From Candidatus Hydrogenedens terephthalaticus JGI OTU-1 (GTDB taxonomy: Bacteria; Hydrogenedentota; Hydrogenedentia; Hydrogenedentales; Hydrogenedentaceae): a stretch of DNA of 5,697 nt. The notes under the pieces are model-generated. The model was given only the letters and a program-made list of their open reading frames with translations, had not been told where the DNA came from and made no database searches. Location: the NCBI GenBank assembly GCA_000493945.1, contig AWNW01000082.1:1-5697 (forward strand). The letters are read 5' to 3'. A program made the translations under genes and the position numbers. Below, piece after piece: positions 1 to 5,657 of this stretch (position 1 is its first letter; each line of letters starts with the position of its first letter).

Positions 1-936
1 TGGTTGAATGATGTTGAGGCTTATGCCGGGTTGGCGGCAGTGGATGTCTATTTAGGGGCTACTCAGCCTTCCGAAAGTCAAGGGATGGAATATGGAGGAG
101 CTCATGTCATCGAAGATTTAATTTCTGGAAAAAAGATTAAATTAAGGGCTATATCCCAGGGGACAGATTGCTATCCACGGCGGGAAATAGAAAGTTATAT
201 AACTAAAGAAAGTATAAATCAAGCAGTTTTATTTAATCCTCGAAATGGTTATCAAAACTATAATGTGGCAGTTAGTACTTCTGATAGAAAAATATATACT
301 TATATGGGGATCTTGCTTCCCAATATAGGAAATGCAAATTATTGTACCAGTGGCCAATTGAGCCCTTTGCTTAATGACCCTCAATTTAGAACTATCGGTA
401 TCGGAACTCGCATCTTTTTAGGGGGAACACAAGGTTATATAGCTTGGGAAGGAACACAATTTTATCCTCAAACGCTAAAAGACGAAGAAGGTAGAGTCAT
501 CTATAAAGGAGGAACTTTAGCAGTAATTGGAGATTTAAAAGAGATGAGCACAGATTATATTCGTGCGGCAATCTTTAAAGGGTATGGAGTGACATTGGTG
601 GTAGGTATTGGAATACCAATTCCTATTTTAAATAGTGAAATAATGAAAAGTGTGTCTGTAAAAGATGAAGATATATGGACTGAGATAATTGATTATAGTT
701 TTCCTCATTTAAAAAAGCCTTCTTTGGGAAGAGTAAATTATAAACAATTACGAGAAGGGAAAATTACTGTTCAAGGAAAAGATGTTTTTACTTCCCCTCT
801 TTCCAGTTATGCTAAAGCTCGAGAAATAGCTCAAAAATTAAAGGAAGAGATACTGAAGGGAGAATTTTTATTGCAGGAGCCTATTCAAAAATTCCCGCAG
901 GAAAGTAAGTTTAAACCCTTATTGGAAATTCACTAA
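1..936 (+). CDS. L-aspartate semialdehyde sulfurtransferase (DUF39/HcyBio family), 5' truncated
   Basis: The reading frame is open from base 1 (W-L-N-D-V...), so the gene enters from outside the window. The TTG at 4 is not a believable start, because family members have roughly 90-100 more residues before the WLND segment. Family hallmarks seen are HVIEDL, GTDCYPR, FNPRNGYQNYNVAVSTSD, GQLSPLLNDP and GTRIFLGGTQGY. In the methanogen homologue MA1821 two cysteines are implicated in persulfide chemistry. The GTDCYPR cysteine (codon 169-171) matches the downstream one, while the upstream one would lie in the missing N-terminus. Another cysteine occurs in NYCTSGQLSPL. The family takes reduced sulfur and converts aspartate semialdehyde to homocysteine in the cytoplasm. 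The NIL/ferredoxin and UPF0280 genes that follow are its known functional partners, which supports the call. No CBS domains follow; the protein ends after a lysine-rich helix. Function is inferred from the family and its context. Confidence 0.9.
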   Translation, partial: WLNDVEAYAGLAAVDVYLGATQPSESQGMEYGGAHVIEDLISGKKIKLRAISQGTDCYPRREIESYITKESINQAVLFNPRNGYQNYNVAVSTSDRKIYTYMGILLPNIGNANYCTSGQLSPLLNDPQFRTIGIGTRIFLGGTQGYIAWEGTQFYPQTLKDEEGRVIYKGGTLAVIGDLKEMSTDYIRAAIFKGYGVTLVVGIGIPIPILNSEIMKSVSVKDEDIWTEIIDYSFPHLKKPSLGRVNYKQLREGKITVQGKDVFTSPLSSYAKAREIAQKLKEEILKGEFLLQEPIQKFPQESKFKPLLEIH

Positions 937-940
937 AAGG

Positions 941-958
941 GGTTCGATTCATCGAGCC
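941..958 (+). other. Hairpin just after the DUF39 gene, no U-tract
   Basis: GGTTCGA (941-947) pairs with TCGAGCC (952-958) around a TTCA loop, with one G-U pair. It starts 4 bases after the stop codon. No T-run follows, so it does not look like a standard intrinsic terminator. It could stabilise the mRNA 3' end or be a weak attenuator. Confidence 0.35.
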
Positions 959-975
959 GGCAATAATTTAGAATA

Positions 976-1053
976 TCATTGCGAGGAACGTTAGTGACGA
1001 AGCAATCCCAGTGCCGAGATTGCCACGCTCCGATAAACCGGAGCTCGCAATGA
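976..1053. repeat. Interspersed imperfect palindrome (REP/MITE-like)
   Basis: Outer arms TCATTGCGAG (976-985) and CTCGCAATGA (1044-1053) are perfect 10-bp inverted repeats. A second inverted pair lies inside: GCAATC (1002-1007) and GATTGC (1018-1023). The right half carries a nested hairpin, GCTCCG (1027-1032) with CGGAGC (1039-1044). The segment is clearly more GC-rich than its surroundings. The pattern TCATTGCGAGG...GACGAAGCAATC resembles, from memory, a palindromic repeat scattered through intergenic regions of many unrelated bacteria. No coding capacity and no flanking target-site duplication are visible. It separates the DUF39 gene from its partner gene, so it was probably inserted into an operon spacer. 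Confidence 0.7.
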
Positions 1054-1107
1054 CAAAAATGCCCTACTTTAAAAGCAATACTTTGTACGAAAAAAGTTTT
1101 GAGTTTC

Positions 1108-1135
1108 GAACTAACGACTATTCACTATCGACTAA
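1108..1135. repeat. 7-bp tandem repeat run, consensus about CGACTAT
   Basis: Four consecutive heptamers can be read: GAACTAA, CGACTAT, TCACTAT, CGACTAA. All share the core ACTA in register. The run sits 25 bases before the start codon of the NIL/ferredoxin gene. It is short and degenerate, and no function can be assigned. Confidence 0.5.
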
Positions 1136-1160
1136 TTTATAATTAAAAGGAATGATTTAA

Positions 1161-1568
1161 ATGTTAAGTAAGAAAGTAATTTTTACATTTTCTCCTCAAA
1201 ATGTTGAGAGACCCGTAACCTATCAGCTGATAAAAGATTATAACTTGTGGGTAAATATTTTACAGGCAAAATTTGAACCAAGTTTAGGGGGGAAATTAGT
1301 TTTAGAACTCAAGGGAGAGGATAAGCAGATAAAAGAAGGCTTAAACTTTGTCAGGCAGATAGGTGTAGGGATTGAGCTATTAGAGCAAGAGGTATTATGG
1401 GATGAGAAGAAATGTATTGATTGCGGGGCTTGTATCTCTATTTGTCCGACCGGTGTGTTATCTTTAGACAAAGAAACTTTTAAGTTAAAGTTTGATTACG
1501 AAAAGTGTATTGTTTGTGGTAATTGTGTAGAGGCTTGTCCTTTACAAGCAATTAAAGTCATTTTTTAA
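1161..1568 (+). CDS. NIL domain / two [4Fe-4S] ferredoxin protein, partner of the DUF39 sulfurtransferase
   Basis: A 135-residue protein. Residues about 1-77 fit the NIL (ferredoxin-like fold) domain, with the signature PVTYQLIKDYNLWVNILQA and GGKLVLELKG. Residues 83-96 (C85, C88, C91, C95, then Pro) and 115-127 (C116, C119, C122, C126, then Pro) are two complete CX2CX2CX3CP motifs, enough for two [4Fe-4S] clusters. There is no signal peptide or membrane segment, so it should be cytoplasmic. The methanogen homologue MA1822 is required with MA1821 for homocysteine synthesis, and electron supply for persulfide reduction or sulfur transfer is the likely role. The ATG at 1161 has AAGGAA (1147-1152) 8 bases upstream. 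The next gene follows after 30 bases, suggesting co-transcription. The 224-bp gap to the DUF39 gene is unusually wide for this pair and is filled by repeat sequence. Confidence 0.93.
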   Translation: MLSKKVIFTFSPQNVERPVTYQLIKDYNLWVNILQAKFEPSLGGKLVLELKGEDKQIKEGLNFVRQIGVGIELLEQEVLWDEKKCIDCGACISICPTGVLSLDKETFKLKFDYEKCIVCGNCVEACPLQAIKVIF

Positions 1569-1598
1569 AAAGAATTAAAGTAAGCGAGAAGAAAAGCA

Positions 1599-2351
1599 AT
1601 GATTTTTCCTCAAACTAATAAAATAGAATATAAAGAAAGGAAATATCGAAATTTAATTGAAGAAAAGGATTTAATTTCTTTTCAAATAAAGGAAGAAGAA
1701 AGCGATCTATTTATAAGGACAAATCAAGAATTAAGTTTCTATACCCGACAGATGATTTTACACTTTAGAAGACAAATAGAGAGCTATATCGAAAGCCACC
1801 CCATATTCAAAAGCACTCTTTTGCCCTATTCCCAGGATAAAAAGGCTCCCGAGATAATCAAGTCTATGATTCACACAACAGCATTGTGTGGAGTTGGACC
1901 TATGGCTTCAGTGGCAGGAGCAATAGCTGAATTCGTAGGGAAAGAACTTTTAAATTATTCTTCTGAAGTAATAGTGGAAAATGGTGGGGATATTTTTGTT
2001 AAGAGTAACAAGGTGAGAAAAGTGAGTATATTTGCAGGGAGTTCTCCTTTTAGCCAGAGAATTATTTTAAAGATAGAGGCAAAAGAGAATTATACAGGGA
2101 TTTGCACATCTTCTGGTATGGTGGGTCCTTCTTTAAGTTTTGGGAAGGCTGATGCGGTTACTGTAATTTCTGATTCTGTTTTGCTTGCTGATGCGGCTGC
2201 TACGGCAGTAGGTAATATAGTTAAAACGCAAAAAGATGTAGAGCAAGGATTGATTTATGCCCAAAAGATAAAAGGGGTAAAGGGTGTAGTAATAATAAAA
2301 GATGATAAGATGGGTCTATGGGGAGATATTAATTTTACCGTGGTAAAATAG
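1599..2351 (+). CDS. UPF0280 family protein (COG2122, ApbE-like), sulfide assimilation
   Basis: A 250-residue protein of about the usual UPF0280 length. Family segments seen are GVGPMASVAGAIAE (98-111), ENGGD (127-131), GICTSSGM (167-174), FGKADAVTV (181-189) and ADAAATAVGN (197-206). They resemble the substrate and metal regions of the ApbE flavin-transferase fold, but FMN-transferase activity has not been established for this subgroup. The homologue MA1715 of Methanosarcina acetivorans promotes efficient sulfide assimilation into homocysteine, and the position 30 bases after the NIL/ferredoxin gene supports the same role here. Its molecular reaction is unknown. No signal peptide or lipobox is present, unlike exported ApbE. 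The ATG at 1599 has only a weak purine-rich ribosome site (GAGAAGAAAAG, 1586-1596). No better start is evident and the N-terminal segment is poorly conserved, so the start is less certain than the rest. Confidence 0.9.
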   Translation: MIFPQTNKIEYKERKYRNLIEEKDLISFQIKEEESDLFIRTNQELSFYTRQMILHFRRQIESYIESHPIFKSTLLPYSQDKKAPEIIKSMIHTTALCGVGPMASVAGAIAEFVGKELLNYSSEVIVENGGDIFVKSNKVRKVSIFAGSSPFSQRIILKIEAKENYTGICTSSGMVGPSLSFGKADAVTVISDSVLLADAAATAVGNIVKTQKDVEQGLIYAQKIKGVKGVVIIKDDKMGLWGDINFTVVK

Positions 2352-2372
2352 AATGAGAAATATGGGATGAAG

Positions 2373-2452
2373 AATTAGTTAATTAGAGAATAGGCCAATC
2401 AGTTAATTTATCTTTATCTTAATTGGTCAATTGGTAAATTGGTCAATTGGTT
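2373..2452. repeat. 8-bp tandem repeat tract, consensus AATTGGTN
   Basis: Ten octamers run in strict 8-base register. The last four (2421-2452) are AATTGGTC, AATTGGTA, AATTGGTC and AATTGGTT, identical in seven of eight positions. The six before them (2373-2420) are decayed versions: AATTAGTT, AATTAGAG, AATAGGCC, AATCAGTT, AATTTATC, TTTATCTT. The tract fills most of the 147-bp spacer between the UPF0280 gene and proC. It looks like an intergenic satellite that is clean at its right end and eroded at its left. No function can be assigned. Confidence 0.75.
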
Positions 2453-2479
2453 AATTTAAAAACTAAACATTTTTTATCG

Positions 2480-2486
2480 AAGGAGG
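2480..2486 (+). promoter_or_regulatory. Ribosome binding site of proC, long spacing
   Basis: AAGGAGG is a near-perfect Shine-Dalgarno sequence, but it lies 12 bases before the ATG at 2499, longer than the usual 5-9. No alternative start codon lies at a better distance in frame, and the GVGKMG Rossmann motif begins at residue 11 as expected for ProC, so the ATG is kept. Confidence 0.75.
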
Positions 2487-2498
2487 AAATAAAATATT

Positions 2499-3314
2499 AT
2501 GCTTACAAATAAAAAAGTTGCTATAATTGGAGTGGGAAAAATGGGGGAAACCCTTCTTAATGGTATGATCAAAAATAATTTAGTGAAGAAAGAAAATATA
2601 GTCGGCAGTACTGCCCAGGAAGCACATGCCCAAGAGATAAATAAAAAATATAGCATTCAAACCTATATTAATAATAAAGAAATGATTTTAGGGAAAGATA
2701 TAATTATACTTGCGATTAAGCCCCAGATGATGAAGAAAATACTTTCTGATATCAAAAATGTGATCTCAGAAAAGCAATTAGTTATATCTATTGCTGCGGC
2801 TACCAGTACTCAATTCATAGAGGAATGTTTGGAAAAGAATATCCCGGTAGTCAGGGCGATGCCCAATACACCTGCCTTAATTAATGAAGGCATGACGGTT
2901 CTTTGTCCGGGAAAGTATATTGATGAAAATCACATTCAGATGGCTATAGATATCTTTGGAGCAATAGGGTTAGTGGAGGTTATTCACCGGGAAGAATTAA
3001 TGGATGTAGTTACAGCCTTGTCAGGCAGTGGGCCGGCATATGCCTATATAATTATCGAGTCTTTAACTGAAGGAGGAGTAAGAATGGGTCTGCCTCGTGA
3101 ATTGGCTAAAAAATTAACCGCTCAAACCTTACTGGGAGCATCAAAGATGGTATTAAAAACAGGAATGCATCCCGCTTTGTTGAAGGATGCGGTAACTACT
3201 CCTGCGGGAGTTACAGTAGATGGATTGATGGAATTAGAAGATGGAGGAATAAGAGTAACTCTTATTAAAGCAGTTAGCCGGGCAACAGAAAAATCTAAGG
3301 AAATTTCTCGGTAA
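2499..3314 (+). CDS. proC: Pyrroline-5-carboxylate reductase
   Basis: A 271-residue cytoplasmic enzyme that reduces 1-pyrroline-5-carboxylate to L-proline with NAD(P)H, the last step of proline synthesis. The length matches the family (about 265-280). The N-terminal Rossmann fold has VAIIGVGKMGETLLNGM, with the dinucleotide loop GVGKMG at 11-16. Further landmarks are AIKPQ (72-76), RAMPNTPALI (119-128), ALSGSGPAYAY (173-183) and the C-terminal dimerisation and substrate segment DAVTTPAGVTVDGLMELEDGG (230-250). The TPAG form of this signature replaces the TPGG of E. coli-type enzymes; I recall it from several anaerobic bacteria, so it is a subtype and not damage. The protein appears intact. 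Neighbours on both sides are amino-acid biosynthesis genes, but spacers of 147 and 73 bp leave open whether it belongs to either operon. Confidence 0.97.
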   Translation: MLTNKKVAIIGVGKMGETLLNGMIKNNLVKKENIVGSTAQEAHAQEINKKYSIQTYINNKEMILGKDIIILAIKPQMMKKILSDIKNVISEKQLVISIAAATSTQFIEECLEKNIPVVRAMPNTPALINEGMTVLCPGKYIDENHIQMAIDIFGAIGLVEVIHREELMDVVTALSGSGPAYAYIIIESLTEGGVRMGLPRELAKKLTAQTLLGASKMVLKTGMHPALLKDAVTTPAGVTVDGLMELEDGGIRVTLIKAVSRATEKSKEISR

Positions 3315-3348
3315 AAAGGTATTTAGGAAACTGTCAGTATGAATATTG

Positions 3349-3360
3349 TAATTTAAATTA
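3349..3360. other. 12-bp perfect AT palindrome upstream of leuC
   Basis: TAATTTAAATTA is a perfect palindrome 27 bases before the leuC start, in the 73-bp spacer after proC. It could be an operator half-site pair, but it is made only of A and T in AT-rich DNA, so chance is a fair explanation. The spacer is too short for a T-box leader, and no terminator-like GC hairpin is seen after proC. Confidence 0.25.
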
Positions 3361-3387
3361 TAAATTTTATTAAGCGAGGAGGAAATA

Positions 3388-4650
3388 ATGGGAAAAACAA
3401 TTGTTGAGAAGATACTTTCAGCTCATACAGATACGGAAAATTTTAAGATAGGAGATATAATTAAAGCTCGGGTTGATTTTACTTTTGCCAATGATATCAC
3501 TGCTCCCATAGCTCTAAAATATTTTAAAGAAAGTGGTGCCAGGCAAGTATTTGACAAAAAGAGGGTCGGTTTAATCCCCGATCATTTTGCTCCCAATAAA
3601 GATATAAAGTCTGCCGAACAGTGTAAGTTATTAAAAGAATTTGCTCAGGAATATGAAATAGAGCATTATTTTGAAATAGGAAAGATGGGGATAGAACATG
3701 CCCTTCTGCCGGAAAAGGGATTAGTTCTTCCTGGAGAAGTGATAGTGGGAGCAGATTCTCATACGGATACTTCCGGAGCATTGGGTGCTTTTGCTATCGG
3801 GGTGGGTAGTACCGATTTTGCTGCTGTTATAGCTCTTGGTGAGATCTGGCTTAAAGTGCCACCCACTATTAAATTTATCTATTCCGGAAAATTAAATAAA
3901 TGGGTCAGCGGAAAAGACCTGATTCTGTACACTATTTCCAAGATTGGGGTAGACGGAGCAAATTATAAGGTGATGGAATTTAGCGGGGAAGTAATTAAAG
4001 GTCTTTCTATGGATAATCGCTTTACTATATGTAACATGGCTATTGAAGCAGGAGCAAAAACCGGCATTATTGAACCGGATGAGATTACTTTGAAATATTT
4101 AAAAGGGCGGGCCAAAAGACCTTATCAAATTTACAAAAGTGATATAGATGCCCATTATGAAAAGATTATAGAGATTGATGTTAGTAAAATTGAGCCCCAG
4201 GTGGCTTTCCCTCATCTACCGGAGAATGCTAAACCGATTAGTAAAGCAAAAGGGATTAAAATTGATCAGTCAATTATCGGTTCCTGTACCAACGGCAGAA
4301 TAGAGGATTTGCGTATAGCTGCTGAAATCCTAAAAGGAAAGCAGGTTCATCTTGAAGTCAGATTAATTATTATCCCGGCTACTCAAGATGTTTATCTGCA
4401 AGCCCTTCGAGAAGGATTAATTGACATATTTATTTCTTCCGGAGCCGCAGTCAGTACTCCTACTTGTGGTCCTTGTCTAGGTGGTTATATGGGTATCTTG
4501 GCCAAAGGAGAAAGAGCCATCTCTACCACCAACCGGAATTTTGTAGGGAGGATGGGACACCCCGAAAGCGAAGTATACTTGGCCAGTCCTGCCCTTGCTG
4601 CCGCTTCTGCCATTTTAGGCAGAATAGCTGGCCCTGAGGAGGTGAAATAG
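3388..4650 (+). CDS. leuC: 3-isopropylmalate dehydratase large subunit (archaeal-type LeuC / homoaconitase family)
   Basis: A 420-residue catalytic subunit that, with the small subunit encoded next, isomerises 2-isopropylmalate to 3-isopropylmalate in leucine synthesis. The length matches the short archaeal-type class; the E. coli type has about 466 residues. Active-site segments seen are PDHFAPNKDI (64-73), VGADSHTDTSGALGAFAIGVG (120-140) and NRNFVGRMGHP (382-392). The three cluster ligands are C300 in GSCTNGR and C360 and C363 in TPTCGPCLGG, which bind the [4Fe-4S] cluster of the aconitase superfamily. GAGGAGG (3376-3382) lies 5 bases before the ATG. The gene ends one base before the leuD start, so the pair is translationally coupled. 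Homoaconitase and 2-methylmalate isomerase share this architecture, so the exact substrate is inferred from the leuD-leuB context. Confidence 0.93.
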   Translation: MGKTIVEKILSAHTDTENFKIGDIIKARVDFTFANDITAPIALKYFKESGARQVFDKKRVGLIPDHFAPNKDIKSAEQCKLLKEFAQEYEIEHYFEIGKMGIEHALLPEKGLVLPGEVIVGADSHTDTSGALGAFAIGVGSTDFAAVIALGEIWLKVPPTIKFIYSGKLNKWVSGKDLILYTISKIGVDGANYKVMEFSGEVIKGLSMDNRFTICNMAIEAGAKTGIIEPDEITLKYLKGRAKRPYQIYKSDIDAHYEKIIEIDVSKIEPQVAFPHLPENAKPISKAKGIKIDQSIIGSCTNGRIEDLRIAAEILKGKQVHLEVRLIIIPATQDVYLQALREGLIDIFISSGAAVSTPTCGPCLGGYMGILAKGERAISTTNRNFVGRMGHPESEVYLASPALAAASAILGRIAGPEEVK

Positions 4651-4651
4651 A

Positions 4652-5161
4652 ATGATCATTAAAGGTAAAGTTTGGAAATTTAAAGACAACATCGATACTG
4701 ATGTAATTATCCCTGCTCGTTATCTTAATACCTCTGATCCCAAAGAATTAGCCTTACACTGCATGGAGGATTATGATTCTGAATTTGTTAAAAAGATGAA
4801 TCAGGGAGATATTATAGTAGCGGGTAGAAACTTTGGCTGTGGGAGCTCTCGTGAACATGCCCCTATTGCCCTAAAAGCAGCAGGAATATCTTGTATTATC
4901 GCCCCATCTTTTGGCCGAATCTTTTTTAGAAACGCCATAAATATTGGTCTTCTTATCTTTGAATCCGAAGAAGCGGCAGAACAATGTTCCCAGGGAGACA
5001 TATTAGAAATAGATAGCACGCAAGGGATAATAAAAAATCTGACCAAATATAAGATTTACAAGACCAACCTTCTGCCTGAATTTATTCAAAAAGTAATTTC
5101 TCTGGGTGGTTTAAGAAAATATGTTAAAGAAGAATTAAAAAGGAGAGAAAAGAATGTATAA
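4652..5161 (+). CDS. leuD: 3-isopropylmalate dehydratase small subunit (archaeal-type LeuD)
   Basis: A 169-residue swivelling-domain partner of the preceding large subunit, at the usual length for the archaeal-type class. Motifs seen are DNIDTDVIIPARYLNTSDP (12-30), GRNFGCGSSREHAP (58-71) with the substrate-carboxylate-binding serine and arginine, and SFGRIFFRNAINIGL (86-100). The loop YLNT (24-27) lies where the family sets substrate specificity: methanogen homoaconitase has YLRT there and isopropylmalate isomerase has YLVY-like sequences, so YLNT does not settle the substrate. GAGGAGGTG (4636-4644) inside the end of leuC gives a strong ribosome site 7 bases before the ATG. The 3' end overlaps the next gene by 8 bp, indicating a coupled leuCDB operon. 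Confidence 0.93.
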   Translation: MIIKGKVWKFKDNIDTDVIIPARYLNTSDPKELALHCMEDYDSEFVKKMNQGDIIVAGRNFGCGSSREHAPIALKAAGISCIIAPSFGRIFFRNAINIGLLIFESEEAAEQCSQGDILEIDSTQGIIKNLTKYKIYKTNLLPEFIQKVISLGGLRKYVKEELKRREKNV

Positions 5162-5657
5162 TATAGCTTTAATTCCCGGTGATGGAATAGGACCAGAGAT
5201 AATTAGAGAAGGCAAAAAGGTAATAGATACTGCTTCTTATAGGTATGGAATAAAAATTAATTGGACCGAATATCCCTTTGGAGCCGAACATTATCTTAAA
5301 ACCGGGGAGTTGCTTCCCGATTCAGCCTTAAAAGAAATGGAAGCTATGGATGCTGTCTATCTTGGAGCTGTCGGTGATCCCCGAGTAAAACCTGGTATTT
5401 TAGAAAATGAAATATTGCTTAAGGCCAGATTTTATTTTGATCAGTATATCAATTTACGTCCCATTAAGTTGTATAAAGGGGTCCCCTGCCCTTTAAAAGA
5501 TAAGAAACCGGAAGATATTAATTTTTATGTGGTGAGAGAAAATACCGAAGATTTCTATGTAGGAATTGGGGGACGATTTAAAGGAGTAGAGCAAGAAGAT
5601 AATTTAGAAGTCGTTGCTCCTAATTCAGCCCCCATATTAGTAATTGTTGCTCTTTGA
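5154..5657 (+). CDS. leuB: 3-isopropylmalate/isocitrate dehydrogenase family protein (LeuB-type), C-terminus lost at a chimeric join
   Basis: The N-terminal part of a beta-decarboxylating dehydrogenase that would oxidise 3-isopropylmalate with NAD+ to the leucine 2-oxoacid precursor. Seen are IALIPGDGIGPE (4-15), YLGAVGDPRV (69-78), a substrate-arginine region around R92 and NLRP (100-103), and VVRENTEDFYVGIGGRF (126-142). Genuine family sequence continues to LEVV (151-154). The next 13 residues (APNSAPILVIVAL) match nothing in the family, and the protein stops at 167 instead of about 350. The missing part contains the catalytic lysine, the metal-binding aspartates and most of the NAD site. 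The lost tail coincides with antisense aconitase sequence, so the stop is probably an artefact of a chimeric join and not a natural truncation. The start ATG has AGGAG (5141-5145) and overlaps leuD by 8 bp. Isocitrate, homoisocitrate or tartrate dehydrogenase are alternatives; the leuCD linkage favours LeuB. Confidence 0.85.
   Translation: MYNIALIPGDGIGPEIIREGKKVIDTASYRYGIKINWTEYPFGAEHYLKTGELLPDSALKEMEAMDAVYLGAVGDPRVKPGILENEILLKARFYFDQYINLRPIKLYKGVPCPLKDKKPEDINFYVVRENTEDFYVGIGGRFKGVEQEDNLEVVAPNSAPILVIVAL

Noticed and set aside
4..936. Complete gene starting at the TTG at position 4
   Set aside because: The frame is open back to base 1, no ribosome site can be seen, and homologues have about 90-100 more N-terminal residues including a conserved cysteine region. 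The gene is truncated by the window edge.
941..960. GGTTCGATTC resembling a tRNA T-arm
   Set aside because: There is no matching acceptor stem, anticodon arm or CCA end around it; the bases are better explained by the simple hairpin after the stop codon.
1138..1143. Perfect TATAAT upstream of the NIL/ferredoxin gene as a promoter -10 box
   Set aside because: No acceptable -35 box lies 16-18 bases upstream (CGACTA or ACGACT only), and transcription would start around 1150, inside the ribosome site at 1147-1152. In AT-rich DNA the hexamer is likely by chance.
2421..2452. AATTGGTN repeats as a CRISPR array or as regulator iterons
   Set aside because: The units are directly abutting 8-mers with no spacers, which rules out CRISPR. 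Nothing nearby encodes a replication initiator to make iterons plausible.
3331..3364. Possible leuC promoter (CTGTCA ... TATAAA)
   Set aside because: The spacing of about 22 bases is too long, and both hexamers are weak in an AT-rich spacer.
5618..5657. A natural short LeuB variant or a simple frameshift in leuB
   Set aside because: Neither other forward frame restores LeuB sequence after 5615, while the minus strand gives a specific aconitase match over the same bases. A join of two loci explains it better than a frameshift or a natural short form.
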